From Streptomyces antnestii (lineage in GTDB: Bacteria; Actinomycetota; Actinomycetes; Streptomycetales; Streptomycetaceae), in the NCBI RefSeq assembly GCF_004005495.1, contig NZ_RZYA01000008.1, forward strand, positions 124,001 through 188,000: a stretch of DNA of 64,000 bases, read 5' to 3'. A program made the translations under genes and the position numbers. Positions 24,063 to 32,508 of the stretch are shown piece after piece (positions within the stretch are counted from its first letter, which is position 1; each line of letters begins with the position of its first letter). The notes beneath the pieces were generated by a model. The model was not told the origin of the DNA. It saw only the letters and a list, made by a program, of their open reading frames with translations, and made no database searches.

Positions 24063-24506
24063 ATGGCAGCTGCACACCCGAACGACCGCCTCGGATTCCT
24101 CCTCTCCTTCCGCGGAGAGCTCACCGGCGCGCGCATCCGCGCCGCCGTGGCCGTCGCCGGGCTGCACCCGCGCAACGCGATGACCCTCATGCACCTCGCC
24201 CCGGGCGCCACCAGCCAGCGCGAGCTGGCCGTCACGATGGCGGTCGACCCCAGCCAACTGGTCGCCATCCTCAACGAGTTGGAGTCCTCCGGACTGTGCG
24301 AGCGGCGCCGCGACCCCGCCGACCGGAGGCGCCACATCGTGGAGATCACCCCGGCCGGCAAGGAGGCGCTGGAGCGCATCGACGAGGCGGTGAGCGCGGC
24401 CGAGCGCGAACTGTTCGGCGACCTCACAGAGGCCGAACAGACCCTGCTGCGGGGCCTGCTCGACCGCGTAGTGGTGGATCCCGCCGCCCATGAGTGCGGC
24501 GAATAG
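24063..24506 (+). CDS. MarR-family regulator
   Basis: Winged-helix regulator of 147 residues: ATSQRELAVTMAVDPSQLVA is the recognition region and RRDPADRRRHIVEITPAGKE the wing, both typical. The ATG at 24063 follows GGTGG; a GTG at 24054 is in frame. It is transcribed away from the DoxX gene; an inverted pair CAACG/CGTTG sits between them and could be part of the operator. Likely represses doxX and itself in response to a phenolic or oxidative signal; the signal is inference. Confidence 0.88.
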   Translation: MAAAHPNDRLGFLLSFRGELTGARIRAAVAVAGLHPRNAMTLMHLAPGATSQRELAVTMAVDPSQLVAILNELESSGLCERRRDPADRRRHIVEITPAGKEALERIDEAVSAAERELFGDLTEAEQTLLRGLLDRVVVDPAAHECGE

Positions 24507-24682
24507 ACGGGCCGAGGGTCAGTAGCGGACCAGATCAGAACTCCGAACTCTGGCCAACGGTACGCGTCATAACCCATCAGACCTCGAACCCGATCCCCTG
24601 CCCGAGTGACCGAAAAACTGCCCACGACCCCGAGGAAGGAAGCTGCTGCCCAACCGGCGTAATCAGCCGACCAGTTGGATCG

Positions 24683-25573
24683 CTAAAGGCCCGAGGGGCT
24701 GATGTTCGGGTTGGCGAACTCCGGTGGCTCGCGGCGCGGCAGAACCGTCCGGCCGTCGAGACTCCGCACCTCAAGACCGTGGTGCCAGGGGTAGTGGAGG
24801 CTGAACGCGACCAGTCCGGTTCGCTCGGAGGCGGACTGCCGGCACATTTCGAGGACCGTCTGCGCCAGGTATTCGACCGGTTCGGTCTCGTAGCCGTCCG
24901 GGATGAGTGACGCGGCGCCAGGTGTCGAGATCGCCGTGGACGGCGCGACACAGTTCACCGCGATGTTGTCACGCAGCAGCTCGGCGGCGAGGCCCTGGCT
25001 GAACCGGTGCACCGCGGCCTTGGTCGAGGCGTACACCACGTCGCCACCCCTCACCATGCCGGCGTCGGGGAACGGGCGCCTCGGGCTCACCCCGGTCACG
25101 GAGCCGATGTTGACGATCCACCCCGCCCCGCGCGCCCGCATGTGCGGGATCGCCGCCTTGGCGAGGGCGAAGGGGGCGCGCAAGTAGTGGTCGATGGTGC
25201 GGTCGAAGGTGTCGAACGACATGTCCTCGACCCGCGCGTAGTCGGCGAAGCCGGCGTTGTTCACCAGGATGTCGATCCCGCCCGCGAGCTCGACGACACG
25301 GCCGATCAGCTCGTCCCGCTCGCCCGGGTCCTCCAGGTTCGCCGTGAGGCTCAGCGCCCGCCCTCCGGCGGCCTCGATCACCTCGATCGTCTCGTCGAGG
25401 CTCCCGGAAACCACCTGGTTTCCGCCTGATCTCGCCGACGGCATCGGGGACTTGGACCGCGCGGTCACCACGACGGTCGCCCCCTCGGCTGCCAGACGCT
25501 GGGCAACCGCCCGGCCTATGCCCCGACTGCTCCCGGTGACCAACGCGACCTTGTTCTCAAGAGAGGCGTCCAC
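24683..25573 (-). CDS. Short-chain dehydrogenase/reductase
   Basis: NAD(P)-dependent oxidoreductase of 296 residues. Cofactor motif VTGSSRGIGRAVAQRLAAEG (TGxxxGxG about 14-21), ILVNNAGFADYARVED, catalytic Ser in NIGSVTGVSP and the YASTKAAVHRFSQGLAAEL active site are present. An extra segment of about 20 residues after residue 40 (KSPMPSARSGGNQ) is a feature of one SDR subgroup. The gene stands alone, with 150-180 bases on either side; its substrate is unknown. Confidence 0.9.
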   Translation of the reverse strand: MDASLENKVALVTGSSRGIGRAVAQRLAAEGATVVVTARSKSPMPSARSGGNQVVSGSLDETIEVIEAAGGRALSLTANLEDPGERDELIGRVVELAGGIDILVNNAGFADYARVEDMSFDTFDRTIDHYLRAPFALAKAAIPHMRARGAGWIVNIGSVTGVSPRRPFPDAGMVRGGDVVYASTKAAVHRFSQGLAAELLRDNIAVNCVAPSTAISTPGAASLIPDGYETEPVEYLAQTVLEMCRQSASERTGLVAFSLHYPWHHGLEVRSLDGRTVLPRREPPEFANPNISPSGL

Positions 25574-25725
25574 CGATCCTCCTGACCCTTCAACGCGAGT
25601 TGGGGTTCATTAGAGGTATTCCTAATAGGCATGTCAACGGCTCACGCGAACATTGCCGTCCGCGCTCTCCCCTGAGGAAAGGTGGCGCGCCCCACCGATC
25701 AACCCGGTCGGCGCCGTCCGCCGCG

Positions 25726-26421
25726 CTACACCCCTTCCCCCGGCAGCAGTTCCACGTCGCTGCCCTCCGGCAGGGTTTCCCGGTAGCCCGTGTACATGTG
25801 CTCCGTGGCCAGCCGGATCAGGAGGTCCTCGTCGCCCGCGCGGGCCGCCTCGAAGATCGCTCGGTGCTCAGTGACCATGAGCGGGACGTTGCCGGCGTCA
25901 TCGACGTACGAGCGGGTGATCCGGCGGTTGACCGGATGGTCCCAGAGCGTGTCGATCATGCGGAGCAGGAGCGCGTTCCCGCACGGCTCGATGAGGGCCA
26001 TGTGGAAACTCCGGTTGAGTTCGAACTGGGCGACCGCGTCGAGGGGGTCGGACGCCGCCATGTCCTCGATCAGGGCGACGAGCCGCGAGAGTTGGGCACG
26101 ATCGTGCCTGCCGCAGGCCAGCCGCAGGGCCAGCGTCTCCAGCGACTGGCGTACCTGGTAGACCTCGGCGATGTCGTCCGGCTTCAGGGCGTTGACGATG
26201 TAGCCACTGCCCGGCATCCAGGTGACCAGGTCCTCGTGGGCCAGCCGGTTCAGCGCGTCGCGCAGCGGGGTGCGTGAGACGCCGAGCCGCTCGGCCAACT
26301 GCTCCTGCACCAAAGGCGCGTCCGCCTCCAGCGCACCCGACACGATCTCGTCGCGGAGGTGTTCATAGACCCGCACCCCCAGGGGGCGCGCGTCCCTCGG
26401 GTCACTCCGCAATGGCTTCAC
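25726..26421 (-). CDS. GntR-family regulator, FCD/FadR subgroup
   Basis: Regulator of 231 residues: N-terminal winged helix (YEHLRDEIVSGALEADAPLV, AERLGVSRTPLRDALNRLAH) and C-terminal FCD ligand domain with the metal-ligand pattern (NRSFHMALIEPCGN, TEHRAIFEAARAGD). A GTG start follows GGAGAGGGAAC. It is divergent from the Rieske oxygenase operon with a GTATAC-centred palindrome between, so it most likely represses that operon until its substrate or a carboxylic-acid intermediate binds. Confidence 0.92.
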   Translation of the reverse strand: MKPLRSDPRDARPLGVRVYEHLRDEIVSGALEADAPLVQEQLAERLGVSRTPLRDALNRLAHEDLVTWMPGSGYIVNALKPDDIAEVYQVRQSLETLALRLACGRHDRAQLSRLVALIEDMAASDPLDAVAQFELNRSFHMALIEPCGNALLLRMIDTLWDHPVNRRITRSYVDDAGNVPLMVTEHRAIFEAARAGDEDLLIRLATEHMYTGYRETLPEGSDVELLPGEGV

Positions 26422-26494
26422 GTTCCCTCTCCGTCCCTGCCGTCCACCTTGGGGAAGAAAACCATTCCCGCAGACCCATTGTCGCCCGTGAATC

Positions 26495-26508
26495 CACTGT
26501 ATACGGTG
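26495..26508. promoter_or_regulatory. GntR-type operator candidate
   Basis: CACTGTATACGGTG is a 14-base palindrome with one mismatched pair around GTATAC, in the 116-base gap between the gntR gene and the Rieske oxygenase. FCD regulators typically bind GT-N2-AC-centred palindromes, which this fits. Confidence 0.6.
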
Positions 26509-26537
26509 TGTGCACTGCATCCAAGGAGGCTACGATC

Positions 26538-27614
26538 GTGTTTGTCCTGAACACCTGGTACGTCGCCGCATGGTCCACCGAGGTGACCGGTAAGCCCGTA
26601 CGCCGCGTCATCTGCGAGCAGCCCCTGGTCCTCTACCGCACCCCCGACGGCAAGACCGTCGCACTGGCCGACCGGTGTGCCCACCGCGCCTATCCGCTCT
26701 CCGCCGGCCGCACCGTCGGCGACTCCATCGAGTGCGGCTACCACGGTTTCGCGTACGGGCCCGACGGCGCCTGCACCCGCGTGCCCGCCCAGTCGGCCGT
26801 GCCCGCCCGCGCCCGCGTCCGCAGCTACCCGGTCGTCGAGAAGGACGGCTGGATCTGGGTGTGGACCGGCGACGCCGATCTCGCCGACCGGAACCTCGTC
26901 CCGGACACCCACTGGATGAGCGACCCCGGCTGGGCCACCGTCACCCACACCATGCTCTTCGAGTGCCGGCACGACCTCATCCACGACAACCTGCTCGACC
27001 TCACCCACGAGTCGTTCCTGCACAAGTCGACCGTCGGCGACGACTACATCTACGAGCACGGCATCACCGTCGAGGTGGACGGCCGGGTCGTGACCGTCGA
27101 CCGGCTCATGCCCGGCGTCGAGGCGCCGCCCCTGTACGCGCGCACCATGAGCACCGAGGGGCTCTACGACCGGTTCCACGCCACCGAGTTCCACGTCCCG
27201 AGCTACCACGTACTGCACTCCGGAATCACCGGCAGGGGACGCCCGCGCGAGGAGGGCCACCTCATCAAGGTCCTCAACGGAATCACCCCGATCGACGAGA
27301 AGACCACCTGGTACTACTACGCGTTCAGCCGGAACTTCGCCGTCGACGCCGACTGGGCCACCAAGGAGCTGGAGACGGGCCTGGAGACCGTACTGCGCGA
27401 GGACGCCGATGCGCTGCGCGAGCAGGAGACCGGCATGCGGGAGCGGCCGGCGGGCGAGCACGACGTACTCATCGGCCAGGACGCCGGCGTCGCCAAGGCC
27501 CGGCGCATCCTTGCCCAGTTGCTCGCGAAGGAGCAGGCGGAGCAGGCCCGTGGCACGGAGGCGGACCGGGCTTTCAAGACCCCGCGGGCCGTGGCCGACA
27601 CGGTGAGAGGCTGA
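26538..27614 (+). CDS. Rieske non-haem iron oxygenase (vanillate demethylase oxygenase-like)
   Basis: Terminal oxygenase of 358 residues. The Rieske cluster ligands are Cys47-x-His49 (RCAHRAYPLS) and Cys66-x2-His69 (CGYHGFAYGPDG); the mononuclear iron site is DNLLDLTHESFLH with His157 and His162. A GTG start sits nine bases after AAGGAGG. VanA-type enzymes use an associated flavin/2Fe-2S reductase for O- or N-demethylation; a matching reductase is at 31420-32397. It leads an operon with an amino acid ABC transporter and a sarcosine-oxidase-like enzyme, which argues for an N-methylated amino compound rather than an aromatic ether. Confidence 0.9.
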   Translation: MFVLNTWYVAAWSTEVTGKPVRRVICEQPLVLYRTPDGKTVALADRCAHRAYPLSAGRTVGDSIECGYHGFAYGPDGACTRVPAQSAVPARARVRSYPVVEKDGWIWVWTGDADLADRNLVPDTHWMSDPGWATVTHTMLFECRHDLIHDNLLDLTHESFLHKSTVGDDYIYEHGITVEVDGRVVTVDRLMPGVEAPPLYARTMSTEGLYDRFHATEFHVPSYHVLHSGITGRGRPREEGHLIKVLNGITPIDEKTTWYYYAFSRNFAVDADWATKELETGLETVLREDADALREQETGMRERPAGEHDVLIGQDAGVAKARRILAQLLAKEQAEQARGTEADRAFKTPRAVADTVRG

Positions 27615-27619
27615 TCGCG

Positions 27620-28043
27620 TTGACGGCGGACAACGCTCCCGGTTCGACGACGGCAGAAGAGCGCGGACGCCGTACCGCCGGCCGTCCACGGACTGCGCCG
27701 CGTCCTGGCCACCGCCGGCACTCTCGACGCGCCCGCCGGAACACCTGACGCCGCGCCCACCCGTTGGATCGATCTGCTCGGCGACGGTGCCGTCCACACC
27801 CCGTTGCGCGGCCTGTTCGAGCCCGTCGCGCGCGTGGGCGACGAGGTCAAGGAGGGTGAACTGATCGGCCGCGTCCACCCCGTCGAGGAACTCGACCTCT
27901 CCTCCGCCCCCGTCCTCGCGCACTGCGACGGCGTTGTCGCCATCGCCCGCAGGCCGCCCCTCGTGGACCTCGGCGACACCCTGTACCACCTCGCGGCCGA
28001 CACCACGCCGGGTGCGTCCGGGGCCTCCGGCTCCGGACGCTGA
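27620..28043 (+). pseudogene. AspA/AstE (M14-type deacylase) gene, mostly deleted
   Basis: In frame with 28041-28043 the sequence reads AVHGLRRVLATAGTLDAP, RWIDLLG, HTPLRGLFEPVARVGDEVKE and the end DLGDTLYHLAAD, the C-terminal beta domain of aspartoacylase/succinylglutamate-desuccinylase-like zinc deacylases. The zinc-binding N-terminal domain is missing. A TTG start at 27620, six bases after the oxygenase stop, opens a different frame, which suggests that the original start survives and the middle was deleted with a frameshift at about 27650-27670. In related operons this enzyme would remove an acyl group from the imported substrate. Confidence 0.68.
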
Positions 28044-28161
28044 CTCGGCGCCGGGCCATACGGGGCAAGAGCGACCGCGTCGAGAGCCGGTCCCTCCGCA
28101 GCCCCACCCACGGCCGCTCCGAAGCGCCGACCCCCTCTCCCTGTACCCGAAAGGCACACCC

Positions 28162-29088
28162 ATGCGCCATTCGATCCGACTCCCCGCCCTGGCGATCGGC
28201 CTGACGCTCGTCAGCCTGCTGACCACCGCCGCCTGTACCCACGCATCGACGGACGGGGATGTCTCCGCCGCCCGGAAAGCCAAGAACCCGACGGCCACCG
28301 CGCCCCAGGTCGACGTCGACAAGGCGGCCGCCGCCCTGCTCCCCGCCGCCGTGAGGACCAAGGGCACGCTCACGGTGGCCAGCGACGCGTCCTACCGTCC
28401 GTTCGAGTACTTCGACACCGACAGCAAGACCATCATCGGTTTCGACATCGACCTCACCGACGCCGTGGGAGCCACGCTCGGCCTGAAGACGAGACACGTC
28501 AACGCCGGCTTCGACGGAATCCTGCCGGGCCTCGCCGCCAGGAAGTACGACATCGGAGCCTCGGCGTTCTCGGTCACTCCGGAGCGCGCCAAGACCGTCG
28601 ACTTCGTCGAGTATCTACGTGGTGGCACTGGCATCGCGGTCAAGACCGGCAATCCGCTCGGCCTCAAGATGGAGCCGAAGTCCCTGTGCGGGCACGCCGT
28701 TTCGGCGCAGAAGGGATCGGTGCAGGGACTCAGCCTGCTTCCCGAGATCTCCAAGTCCTGTACGGAGGACGGCAGGAAGCCGGTCGCCATCGAGCTGTTT
28801 CCGTCGCAGGACGGCGCGAACCTCGCGGTCGTCAGCGGTCGCGTCGACGCCGTCATGGCCGACACCGTCTCGCTCGGACTGCAGGCCGAGGCGTCCGGGG
28901 GCAAGTTCGCGCTCGTCGACGGACCGCTGTACGCACCCGACCGCTACGGCCTCGCCGTCCCCAAGGGCTCACCCCTCAAGCCCGCCCTGGACGCCGCGCT
29001 CAAGTCGGTCCTGGCCGACGGCACCATGGACGCGCTCATGAAGAAGTGGGCGATCACCAAGGCGTCACGCATCAAGGACGGGAGCTGA
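28162..29088 (+). CDS. Polar amino acid ABC transporter binding protein
   Basis: Lipoprotein of 308 residues in the SBP_bac_3 family. Signal and lipobox: PALAIGLTLVSLLTTAAC, Cys about 24. A linker of about 35 residues follows, then LTVASDASYRPFEYFD, GFDIDLTDAVGATLGL and the two-lobed fold through APDRYGLAVPKGSPL. The family binds polar amino acids and small quaternary or guanidino compounds. It is followed one base later by the permease gene, so it belongs to the transporter operon. Confidence 0.92.
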   Translation: MRHSIRLPALAIGLTLVSLLTTAACTHASTDGDVSAARKAKNPTATAPQVDVDKAAAALLPAAVRTKGTLTVASDASYRPFEYFDTDSKTIIGFDIDLTDAVGATLGLKTRHVNAGFDGILPGLAARKYDIGASAFSVTPERAKTVDFVEYLRGGTGIAVKTGNPLGLKMEPKSLCGHAVSAQKGSVQGLSLLPEISKSCTEDGRKPVAIELFPSQDGANLAVVSGRVDAVMADTVSLGLQAEASGGKFALVDGPLYAPDRYGLAVPKGSPLKPALDAALKSVLADGTMDALMKKWAITKASRIKDGS

Positions 29089-29089
29089 C

Positions 29090-30097
29090 ATGACCGGCTC
29101 CACCACCCGCCCGGAGGGCAGACCCGCTCACGACGCCGGACCGTCGGGACCGCGGCGCGAGGCCGGCCCGGCCGGAGAGCGGGAGCACACCGACGGCATG
29201 GCGGCCGACGACCTCACGGTCGTGTCCAAGCGACACCCCGGCCGTTGGGTGACCGCGATCGCCCTGCTCCTCGTCGCCGCGGCGACCCTGCGCTCGGTGT
29301 TCACCAACCCCCGCTTCGGCTGGGACGTCGTGAACACCTACCTGCGCGACGTGTCGATCGGCAGAGGCCTCCTCGTCACGCTCGAACTCACCGCGATCTG
29401 CATGGCCATCGGCATCATCCTCGGTGTCGTGCTCGCCGTGATGCGGCTCTCCGCCAACCCGGTCGTACGGTCCGCGGCCTTCTTGTACGTCTCCTTCTTC
29501 CGCGGCACACCCGTTCTCGTCCAACTGCTGTTCTGGTACAACTTGGCTGCTCTGTACCCGCAGTTGACGTTCGGGATACCGGGTGTCTCCCTCGACGCCA
29601 ACCAGCTCATCACGCCGATACTGGCGGCGCTCCTCGGACTCGGCCTCAACGAGGCGGCGTACATGTCCGAGATCGTGCGGGCCGGCATCCAGTCCGTCGA
29701 CCACGGTCAGGGCGAGGCGGCCGGAGCGCTCGGGCTGACGAAGATGCAGACCATGCGGCGGGTGATCCTCCCCCAGGCCATGCGTGTGATCATTCCGCCC
29801 ACGGGCAACGAAACCATCGGCATGCTCAAGACCACCGCCCTGGTCAGCGTTCTCGCCGTGCCGGATCTGCTCTACTCCGCGCAGATCCTGTACGCGCGCA
29901 ACTTCCAGACGATCCCGCTGCTCATCGTCGCGAGCATCTGGTACCTCGCCGTCACCACCGTCCTCACGATCGGCCAGTTCTACGTCGAGCGACGGTTCTC
30001 GCGCGGCAATCGCACGCTGCCGCCCACCCCGGTCCAGCAGTTCCGCCAACTCCTGCGCACGCACACGCCGATGGCCACCGGGAGGAGCACACCATGA
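29090..30097 (+). CDS. Polar amino acid ABC transporter permease (HisM/GlnP-like)
   Basis: Membrane permease of 335 residues: a hydrophilic N-terminal stretch of about 50 residues, then five or so hydrophobic segments. Family motifs are SFFRGTPVLVQLLFWYN, GLNEAAYMSEIVRAGIQSVD, the EAA-loop GQGEAAGALGLTKMQTMRRV and ILPQAMRVIIPPTGNE. Only one permease gene is present, so it would act as a homodimer. The stop overlaps the ATPase start. Confidence 0.93.
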   Translation: MTGSTTRPEGRPAHDAGPSGPRREAGPAGEREHTDGMAADDLTVVSKRHPGRWVTAIALLLVAAATLRSVFTNPRFGWDVVNTYLRDVSIGRGLLVTLELTAICMAIGIILGVVLAVMRLSANPVVRSAAFLYVSFFRGTPVLVQLLFWYNLAALYPQLTFGIPGVSLDANQLITPILAALLGLGLNEAAYMSEIVRAGIQSVDHGQGEAAGALGLTKMQTMRRVILPQAMRVIIPPTGNETIGMLKTTALVSVLAVPDLLYSAQILYARNFQTIPLLIVASIWYLAVTTVLTIGQFYVERRFSRGNRTLPPTPVQQFRQLLRTHTPMATGRSTP

Positions 30098-30909
30098 CCC
30101 GACGCGAAACGGCCCACCCACGAACCGTCGCGGACCTCGATTCGGGACAACTCCCGATGGTGCGGGCGGAGAAGGTCCGCAAGCACTTCGGGCCGCTCGA
30201 AGTCCTCAAGGGTGTGGACCTGGAAGTCGAGCGCGGCGAGGTCGTGTGCCTCATCGGTCCTTCGGGCTCGGGCAAGAGCACTTTTCTGCGCTGCATCAAC
30301 CACCTGGAGACCGTCGACGGCGGTCGCATATGGGTCGACGGACAGGTGGTGGGCTATCAGCGGCGCGGACGCAAGCTGCTCGAACTCGGCGACCGGGAGA
30401 TCTGCCGGCAGCGCACCGAGATCGGCATGGTCTTCCAGCACTTCAACCTCTTCCCCCACATGACGGTCCTCCAGAACCTCATCGAGGCACCGCTGCGGGC
30501 GCTCAGGGAACCCAGGGACGAGGCCACCGCGCGGGCCCTGGCCCTGCTCGAACAGGTCGGACTGGCCGACAAGGCGGGCGCCTACCCCCGCCATCTGTCC
30601 GGCGGCCAGCAACAACGCGTCGCGATCGCCCGCGCCCTGTGCATGCGCCCCAAGCTGATGCTCTTCGACGAACCGACGTCGGCGCTCGACCCCGAACTCG
30701 TCGGTGACGTCCTGACCGTGATGCGCGAGCTGGCCGAATCCGGCATGACGATGATCGTCGTCACACATGAGATGGGCTTCGCCCGCGAGGTCGCCGACCG
30801 GGTCGTCTTCTTCGACGCCGGACAGGCCGTCGAGGTGGGACCGGCGCAGCAGGTCATCACCGATCCCCGGCATGCCCGGACGAAGGCCTTCCTGGCGGCC
30901 GTGCGATGA
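30094..30909 (+). CDS. Polar amino acid ABC transporter ATPase (GlnQ/HisP-like)
   Basis: ATPase of 271 residues with Walker A GPSGSGKSTFLR, Q-loop VFQHFNLFPHMTVLQN, signature LSGGQQQRVAIARAL, Walker B LMLFDEPTSALDPEL and switch VTHEMGFARE, all characteristic of the PAAT family. It completes the binding protein-permease-ATPase set. ATGA overlap with the permease. Confidence 0.94.
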   Translation: MTRRETAHPRTVADLDSGQLPMVRAEKVRKHFGPLEVLKGVDLEVERGEVVCLIGPSGSGKSTFLRCINHLETVDGGRIWVDGQVVGYQRRGRKLLELGDREICRQRTEIGMVFQHFNLFPHMTVLQNLIEAPLRALREPRDEATARALALLEQVGLADKAGAYPRHLSGGQQQRVAIARALCMRPKLMLFDEPTSALDPELVGDVLTVMRELAESGMTMIVVTHEMGFAREVADRVVFFDAGQAVEVGPAQQVITDPRHARTKAFLAAVR

Positions 30910-30940
30910 CGGGCCAGCCCACGCACGAGGAGGTACGACG

Positions 30941-31420
30941 ATGAGGCTCGTACTGCGCGCCAACGCCCATCGACAGGTGGCCGCCGGCTGCCGCGAGGTC
31001 GCCGCGTCACCGGACACCCCCCGCCGCGAGCCGTGGCAGTGGCACGTACGGCTGCTGACCGACGCCGAGGCGCGGTCCGGGAAACCGCCCTCGGCGATCC
31101 GGGTCGCCGAGGCGCTCCCGGGCGGAGTGACCCTGGAGGTCTGCGCCGACTCCGGATCCGCCACCCCGGCAGTGGAGGTCGTCGACCCGAGTGGTTCGCC
31201 GGCGGTGGACCGCGAAGAGGACGAGCTCGTGGTCCTGATCGCCTCCGGCGGCCGGGTCCTGGTCGAGGACCGGCACCTGCTGGCGGACGCCGACGCGATG
31301 GTACTGGAGGGCGACGACCCCCTGCGGGTGAGCCTGCGGCGCCCGGACGGTTCGGACTCGCGGGTCGCGGTCGTCCGCTTCGGCGCGGCCGGGCGCGGTC
31401 CCCTGGCCTGGGTGCCGTGA
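30941..31420 (+). CDS. Uncharacterised small protein, possibly HutD/cupin-like
   Basis: Protein of 159 residues, not firmly recognised. The pattern of alternating strands, EALPGGVTLEVCADSGS, LVVLIASGGRVLVEDRHLLA and DAMVLEGDDPLRVSL, recalls HutD-type double cupins without their His ligands. A GAGGAGG ribosome site precedes the ATG. It is 31 bases after the ATPase and its TGA overlaps the ATG of the VanB-type reductase (TGATG), so it is a real operon member whose job is tied to the oxygenase pathway. A binding or chaperone role is possible. Confidence 0.6.
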   Translation: MRLVLRANAHRQVAAGCREVAASPDTPRREPWQWHVRLLTDAEARSGKPPSAIRVAEALPGGVTLEVCADSGSATPAVEVVDPSGSPAVDREEDELVVLIASGGRVLVEDRHLLADADAMVLEGDDPLRVSLRRPDGSDSRVAVVRFGAAGRGPLAWVP

Positions 31421-32397
31421 TGCGGGCGACGGGCGGCGAACAGCCGTCGCGCCTGCGGGTGAGCGCGCTGGTGTGGGAGGCCGAGGGCGTGCTCTCGGTC
31501 CACCTGGCCCGGCCTGACGGTGCGCACCTGCCGGCCTGGACACCGGGAGCGCATCTGGACCTGCACCTGCCGGGCGGCCTCGTCCGCCAGTACTCCCTCA
31601 GCGGTTCCCCCGCCGACCGGACCACATGGCGCATCACGGTCCTGCGCGAGCCCGCGTCACGAGGCGGCTCGCGGGAAGTGCACGAGGTCCTGCGCCCCGG
31701 TGACGTCGTCGATGTCAGCGGACCGCGCAACAACTTCGCTCTCCCCCAAGTCACCACCGCCCGCTACCGGTTCATCGCCGGAGGCATCGGTATCACCCCG
31801 CTCCTGCCGATGATCGAGCGCGTCGCATCCGCCGGAGCCGACTGGACCCTGCTGTACGGCGGCCGGTCCCGGTCGAGCATGGCCTTCCTGGCGGAACTCT
31901 CCCGCCATGGCGAGCGTGTGGTGGTCCGACCGCAGGACGAGTACGGCCTCCTCGACCTGGTCGACCACCTGGGGCCGCCGACGCCGGACACCTCGGTGTT
32001 CTGCTGCGGCCCTGAACCGCTGCTGGCCGCCGTGGAGCAGGTGTGCGGGTCTTGGCCACCCGGCACGCTCCATGTAGAGCGCTTCGCTCCGAAGCTGTAC
32101 GCCGCAGCCCCGGAGACGGACACGCACGCGGAGGCGTTCGAAGTGGTCCTGCACCGGACCGGACGCACTGTCACCGTGCCCGCCGGCCGTTCCATCCTGG
32201 ACGCGCTCGAGGACCACCGGATCGACGTGCCGAACTCCTGCCGGGAGGGTATCTGCGGCACCTGCGAGACCAAGGTGATCGACGGAGTCCCGGAGCACCG
32301 GGACAGCCTCTTGTCGCCGGAGGAGCGGGCCGCCAACGACACGATGATGATCTGCGTCGGCCGGTCGCGCGGCCCCCGCCTCACCCTGGATCTCTGA
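31420..32397 (+). CDS. VanB-type oxidoreductase (FMN/NAD/2Fe-2S)
   Basis: Electron-transfer partner for the Rieske oxygenase, 325 residues. In order: flavin domain with RQYSLSGSP (about 56-64), NAD domain with GGIGITPLLPMI (about 121-132) and CCGPEPLL, and a C-terminal plant-type ferredoxin with Cys274, Cys279, Cys282 and Cys312 (PNSCREGICGTCETKV, MMICVG). This is the phthalate-dioxygenase-reductase order. Its presence in the same operon as the oxygenase makes a complete two-component system. Confidence 0.92.
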   Translation: MRATGGEQPSRLRVSALVWEAEGVLSVHLARPDGAHLPAWTPGAHLDLHLPGGLVRQYSLSGSPADRTTWRITVLREPASRGGSREVHEVLRPGDVVDVSGPRNNFALPQVTTARYRFIAGGIGITPLLPMIERVASAGADWTLLYGGRSRSSMAFLAELSRHGERVVVRPQDEYGLLDLVDHLGPPTPDTSVFCCGPEPLLAAVEQVCGSWPPGTLHVERFAPKLYAAAPETDTHAEAFEVVLHRTGRTVTVPAGRSILDALEDHRIDVPNSCREGICGTCETKVIDGVPEHRDSLLSPEERAANDTMMICVGRSRGPRLTLDL

Positions 32398-32508
32398 CCT
32401 CGGCCGGCCTGCGAGCGCCGCCGCACCGCACCCACCCGCCACCGGATCAGGTGGGCCATCACACACCCGCTGAAGACACCACACACAGGCAGGACGGACC
32501 TCACCGAC

